Virus record (IMG/VR): IMGVR_UViG_3300044611_001070 | Coordinates: 31,736 to 95,735 of that record | Source: a virus | DNA length: 64,000 nt | Strand: one strand, 5' to 3' | In this document: positions 61,333 to 64,000 of the stretch, one piece after another | Layout: the number at the start of each line of letters is the position of its first letter | Position numbering within the stretch: the stretch's first letter is position 1 | Position numbers and translations under genes: made by a program | Notes under the pieces: generated by a model | The model's input: only the letters and a program-made list of their open reading frames with translations | Told to the model about the DNA's origin: nothing | Databases searched by the model: none

Positions 61333-62889
61333 ATGAAGAAAAAGTTAATAACGGAATCAGGAATAAGAAACATCAGAGAATTATCTAAAAGATACCCTGA
61401 GGCTAAGATATATTTTCACCAAGATTTAGATGGTGTAACCACCGCTTTAGGTATGAAAAGTTACTTAGAACAAAACGGAATAAAGGTGGTAGATGCTGAG
61501 ATCATTCAATATGGTGATAAGGAATTTGCAATTAAGAAGTTGGATGCTGAGGGTGATGTTATGCCGGTGTTAGTTGACTTTGCTCACGGTAAACCAATGT
61601 TCATTATACATACTGACCACCACGACACACAAGCGGGAGTTGAGCAAGGTACCTCAACTAATTTTAAATCTTCAAGATCTAACGTTGAGACAATATCTCA
61701 AACCGTATCTCCAAGAGATATTTTTCCATCTGACGATATCACTTTGATATCTACGGTGGATTCAGCAAATTATGCTCAACATGATATTAGTCCTGAACAA
61801 GTAATGAACTATTTGTTTAAGGTAGATAAGGATCAATCACTACAAAAAAACAAAATGATAATGGGTATGGTTGCTAATAAATTATTATTGGCATTCAAAA
61901 ACAAACCAGGGTTCTTGGAAAATATTGTAATGAATGCAAATCCATCGTTATTAAGTATATTGTTAAACATCAGATCTCAGATCAAAGAAAAAAGTTATGC
62001 TGATGTTGGAGATTTAGAAAAAAACAAAGAGAGTTATGTTCAAACAATGAAAACTCACAAAAATGTTAAAGTTGATGATAAAATTATAGTTCAGTATGGT
62101 GGAGGTAGTATGATGAAACCAGGATCATATGATAGATACACACCATTCAGAAATAATCCTGATGCGGACTTCTTGGTGATTGCTTGGCCATTAGGATTGG
62201 TACAAGCGTCTTGTAATCCATTTAAGAAAGAAAGAGCACTTAAAGGTGTAAATTTAGGTGAGATCAAAGATGATGTCTTAAACAAGTGGAAATCACAATT
62301 ACAAGACAAGGACATTCCTTTATCAACAATAAAATGGATATCAGAATCAGGAAAAGGTTTTGGTGAACAATCAGTTGGTTTTACATTCAGAGATTTTAAC
62401 GCCTTATATGGTAAAGAATTTAAACAAATGGCAGATGGGGAGGATATACTTGGTGATGTTGAAGAAGCAATGAAAAAACCATTCAGTAATTTAACAGATA
62501 AAGAAATGAGAATGTTAGATTCTATTAGTGTAAACGCTTGGGATTTAATTCAATCTAATAGTGGGGGACATAAATGTATTACTAACATTTCTGGTTTAAG
62601 TTATTTAGGTAGATCTAAAAGACCACCTAAAGATAAATACAAATATAATGAAGAGTCAGATGATACACCTTATATTAAATTTACCAAGATGGTACAGAAT
62701 GAATTTGTTAGAGTTTTGAAAGAAAAAATTAATGAAGATAGTGGTAATAGATATGAACCAAATTTTGAGGTTGAAATGACCGAACACGCAAGGTCATTAG
62801 GAAATGCTAGAAAACAAGGTCAAGGATTAAGATTTTCAAGGTCGGCAGTAAAATCAAATCAAATGAGATTCAGACCAAATAATAGATAA
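61333..62889 (+). CDS. DHH-family phosphoesterase (RecJ-like) with short CTS-like N-terminus
   Basis: A 518-residue protein. MKKKLITESG at the start contains I-T-E. The DHH superfamily core is clear: FHQDLDGVTTALG (DxDG at 31-34), VLVDFAHG (82-86), IIHTDHHDTQAG (DHHD at 95-98). The middle has a long helical region and SVDSANYAQHDISPEQVM-type Asp motif (STVDSANY), followed by the region PSGSYDRY-like MKPGSYDRYTP and GGHKCITNISGLSY (about 410-424), which matches the GGH (DHHA1-type) substrate motif. DHH enzymes cleave phosphodiesters or nanoRNA/cyclic dinucleotides; the target is not known. Confidence 0.68.
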   Translation: MKKKLITESGIRNIRELSKRYPEAKIYFHQDLDGVTTALGMKSYLEQNGIKVVDAEIIQYGDKEFAIKKLDAEGDVMPVLVDFAHGKPMFIIHTDHHDTQAGVEQGTSTNFKSSRSNVETISQTVSPRDIFPSDDITLISTVDSANYAQHDISPEQVMNYLFKVDKDQSLQKNKMIMGMVANKLLLAFKNKPGFLENIVMNANPSLLSILLNIRSQIKEKSYADVGDLEKNKESYVQTMKTHKNVKVDDKIIVQYGGGSMMKPGSYDRYTPFRNNPDADFLVIAWPLGLVQASCNPFKKERALKGVNLGEIKDDVLNKWKSQLQDKDIPLSTIKWISESGKGFGEQSVGFTFRDFNALYGKEFKQMADGEDILGDVEEAMKKPFSNLTDKEMRMLDSISVNAWDLIQSNSGGHKCITNISGLSYLGRSKRPPKDKYKYNEESDDTPYIKFTKMVQNEFVRVLKEKINEDSGNRYEPNFEVEMTEHARSLGNARKQGQGLRFSRSAVKSNQMRFRPNNR

Positions 62890-62891
62890 TA

Positions 62892-63239
62892 TTAATCTTG
62901 TAACATTATGGTATCACCTTCGGTAATATCATACTTTATACAAGTACCACCTTTAAGTTCTAATATCATATCACCATTACCAGTATAACGATCACACTCA
63001 GGTGTATTACATGGTTTACAATTATTATGTATTTTGTTGATTTTATTATTTTTTATAAAAATTATATCTAAAGAGATGATACAGTCCTTCATCCAAAAAG
63101 AATGATTACTGTCCTTCATTATGAATAACATACCATCAAAACTTTTGTCAAATTTTTTACCCATCATACCTTTTTGTATGTCTTTAGTGGTTATTACACA
63201 TTTGACATTGAATAAATTATTATTTACTATTAACTCCAT
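62892..63239 (-). CDS. DUF192 family protein
   Basis: A 115-residue protein. NVKCVITTKDIQKGMMGKKF ... GMLFIMKDSNHSFWMKDCII ... SLDIIFI ... NGDMILELKGG is the DUF192 signature, including F-W-M-K-(N/D)-(T/C) and LD-(I/V)-IFI. The role of the family is unknown. A minus-strand TATTTAT lies 6 nt before its ATG. Confidence 0.75.
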   Translation of the reverse strand: MELIVNNNLFNVKCVITTKDIQKGMMGKKFDKSFDGMLFIMKDSNHSFWMKDCIISLDIIFIKNNKINKIHNNCKPCNTPECDRYTGNGDMILELKGGTCIKYDITEGDTIMLQD

Positions 63240-63245
63240 ATAGTT

Positions 63246-63252
63246 ATAAATA
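63246..63252 (-). promoter_or_regulatory. Late-promoter-like motif TATTTAT (minus), 6 nt from ATG
   Basis: The minus strand reads ATATATTTATAACTATATGG around the start codon at 63239. Confidence 0.52.
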
Positions 63253-63262
63253 TATTCTTATT

Positions 63263-63673
63263 ATGAAATCAAATAGAAGTTCAGGTGTAATATTAAAATT
63301 TGGTGATAAAGTTTTGTTATGTAAACGTGCTGACCACGAAACTTATTCAGGGGAATGGTTTATTCCAACAGGTCATTTAGAAAAAAATGAAACACCAAAA
63401 GATTGTGCTTATCGTGAATTTTATGAGGAAACAAATATTAAGATTGATCAGGATATAAGTTTGGTTGGATTCATAACAAAGAAAAATAAAAAAGGAGAAC
63501 CAAAGGGTTTAATTTATGTGTATTTATATGAATCTGATGAAAAAAAGATGCCAAACTTGGATAAGGCAGAAGATGGTCACGAACATTCAGATTGTGGGTT
63601 TTTTACGTTAGAAGACCTTCCTGTAGAAAAAAATGAGGAGTTATATAAGATTTTAACAAAAATTTTGTCTTAA
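63263..63673 (+). CDS. Nudix hydrolase
   Basis: A 136-residue protein with a full Nudix box (37-59, G-HLEKN-E-x7-REFYEETNI) in which the usual Gly near the end is Asn58. Nudix enzymes hydrolyse nucleoside-diphosphate-linked substrates such as oxidised dNTPs or mRNA caps. No TATTTAT is seen on the plus strand, so it may depend on another promoter. Divergent from the DUF192 gene. Confidence 0.8.
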   Translation: MKSNRSSGVILKFGDKVLLCKRADHETYSGEWFIPTGHLEKNETPKDCAYREFYEETNIKIDQDISLVGFITKKNKKGEPKGLIYVYLYESDEKKMPNLDKAEDGHEHSDCGFFTLEDLPVEKNEELYKILTKILS

Positions 63674-63686
63674 AAGTAAAAATTCA

Positions 63687-63715
63687 TTGACTTTTACTAA
63701 AGTATTGTATATTTA
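63687..63715 (+). promoter_or_regulatory. Probable promoter for small RNA (TTG - 18 nt - TATATTTA)
   Basis: TTG at 63687-63689 and TATATTTA at 63708-63715; the last base of the -7 element differs from TAnnTTTG. Confidence 0.4.
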
Positions 63716-63719
63716 TATT

Positions 63720-63812
63720 ACACAAAAACAACCAATACCCTTCCTTTCTATGAATTAATTGGTTTATCAATATTAATCCCATATTTTTTGAGAAAAAACT
63801 ATGGGATTTTTT
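63720..63812 (+). ncRNA. Putative small RNA between Nudix gene and 63858
   Basis: About 90 nt without a reading frame, bounded by a promoter-like site and a terminator. AACCAAT (63730-63736) can pair with ATTGGTT (63758-63764), leaving a 21-nt loop that contains a CCTTCCTTTCT tract. It may be a trans-acting RNA or an attenuated leader of the next gene. Confidence 0.45.
63775..63812 (+). terminator. Intrinsic terminator
   Basis: AATCCCATA (63775-63783) pairs with TATGGGATT (63800-63808), 9 bp, followed by TTTT. Confidence 0.85.
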
Positions 63813-63841
63813 GTGCGATGTCAATTTTATTTGTATATTTG
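63811..63841 (+). promoter_or_regulatory. Bacteroidota-type promoter (TTG - 20 nt - TATATTTG)
   Basis: TTG at 63811-63813 and TATATTTG at 63834-63841. The AATTTTATTTGTATATTTG context closely matches the promoters before 34393 and 35948. Confidence 0.62.
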
Positions 63842-63857
63842 TATAAATAAAAAACAT

Positions 63858-64000
63858 ATGGGAACTTACATTAACACATTCAAGAAAAAATTTAACAAGA
63901 AAGCAACCCTTGATGAACAAGAAATAATTGTTGGTCAGGCAACATTTTTATGTAGACAAGATTGGTTAGGTAATTACTCACCATCTGAGAATAGAGAAAT
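63858..64000 (+). CDS. Unknown protein, 3' partial
   Basis: The start ATG at 63858 follows a host-like promoter. 47 codons are visible (MGTYINTFKKKFNKKATLDEQEI...); the frame runs off the right edge. The N-terminus is basic, and VGQATFLCRQDWLGNYSP follows. No family can be assigned from the fragment. Confidence 0.55.
   Translation, partial: MGTYINTFKKKFNKKATLDEQEIIVGQATFLCRQDWLGNYSPSENRE

Overview
This window is part of the genome of a large tailed phage (contractile-tail, T4-like lineage) that infects a member of the Bacteroidota. The phage assignment rests on a run of baseplate and tail genes starting with a gp6-like baseplate wedge protein, on a T4-style replication and recombination set (DnaG-type primase, RuvC-like resolvase, PD-(D/E)XK nuclease, gp47/gp46 = SbcD/SbcC pair), on tight gene packing with ATGA and TAATG overlaps, and on many small membrane and unknown proteins. 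The Bacteroidota host is inferred from SprB-type repeats in tail proteins, a Bacteroidota-type signal peptide ending SFGQ, an Hc1-type histone-like protein, an RpoD-like sigma factor, and promoters of the Bacteroidota form (TTG, about 19-21 nt, TAnnTTTG). The DNA is AT-rich throughout. Shine-Dalgarno sequences are mostly absent.

Layout. 1-22.7 kb: baseplate and tail genes on the plus strand, including very large proteins, a tail-protein-I-like domain, PKD and SprB-like adhesin domains, long Thr/Pro repeat stalks and an embedded glycosyltransferase. 22.8-23.4 kb: RuvC-like nuclease and a strong terminator. 23.5-25.4 kb: a minus-strand pair of tail-like genes. 25.4-34.4 kb: primase, nuclease, a chain of micro-genes, cysteine synthase, and the gp47/gp46 recombination pair. 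34.4-37.7 kb: genes with host-like promoters (a methyltransferase pair, a sigma-70 factor). 37.78-37.92 kb: a probable structured RNA. 38-45.6 kb: membrane, lysis-like (amidase) and probably late structural or packaged proteins, including an EF-hand/CxxC protein and the Hc1-like protein. 45.6-56.7 kb: mixed-strand genes (DnaJ, Dam-like methylase, LRR protein, DUF932 protein, thioredoxin and glutaredoxin, and unknown proteins that each have their own promoter-like motif). 56.7-61.2 kb: metabolic genes (type II glutamine synthetase, DUF3310, dTDP-glucose 4,6-dehydratase-like, second SPPY methyltransferase). 61.3-64 kb: DHH phosphoesterase, DUF192, Nudix and the start of one more gene.

Regulation. 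Two promoter vocabularies can be read by eye. One is host-like (TAnnTTTG), in front of a few plus-strand genes and the putative small RNAs. The other is a recurrent TATTTAT element, oriented with the gene on both strands and often only 4-7 nt before the start codon. It looks like a late promoter and would give leaderless or nearly leaderless mRNAs. Several genes behind TATTTAT share a short N-terminal peptide of hydrophobic/basic residues ending in (L/I)-x-E, which resembles the T4 capsid-targeting and prohead-protease signal. This suggests a set of proteins packaged inside the head.

No rRNA, tRNA, CRISPR array, insertion sequence or integrase was recognised. No gene-free stretch exceeds 300 bases. 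The longest (47870-48131, 63674-63857, 37740-37921) hold promoters, terminators and candidate small RNAs.
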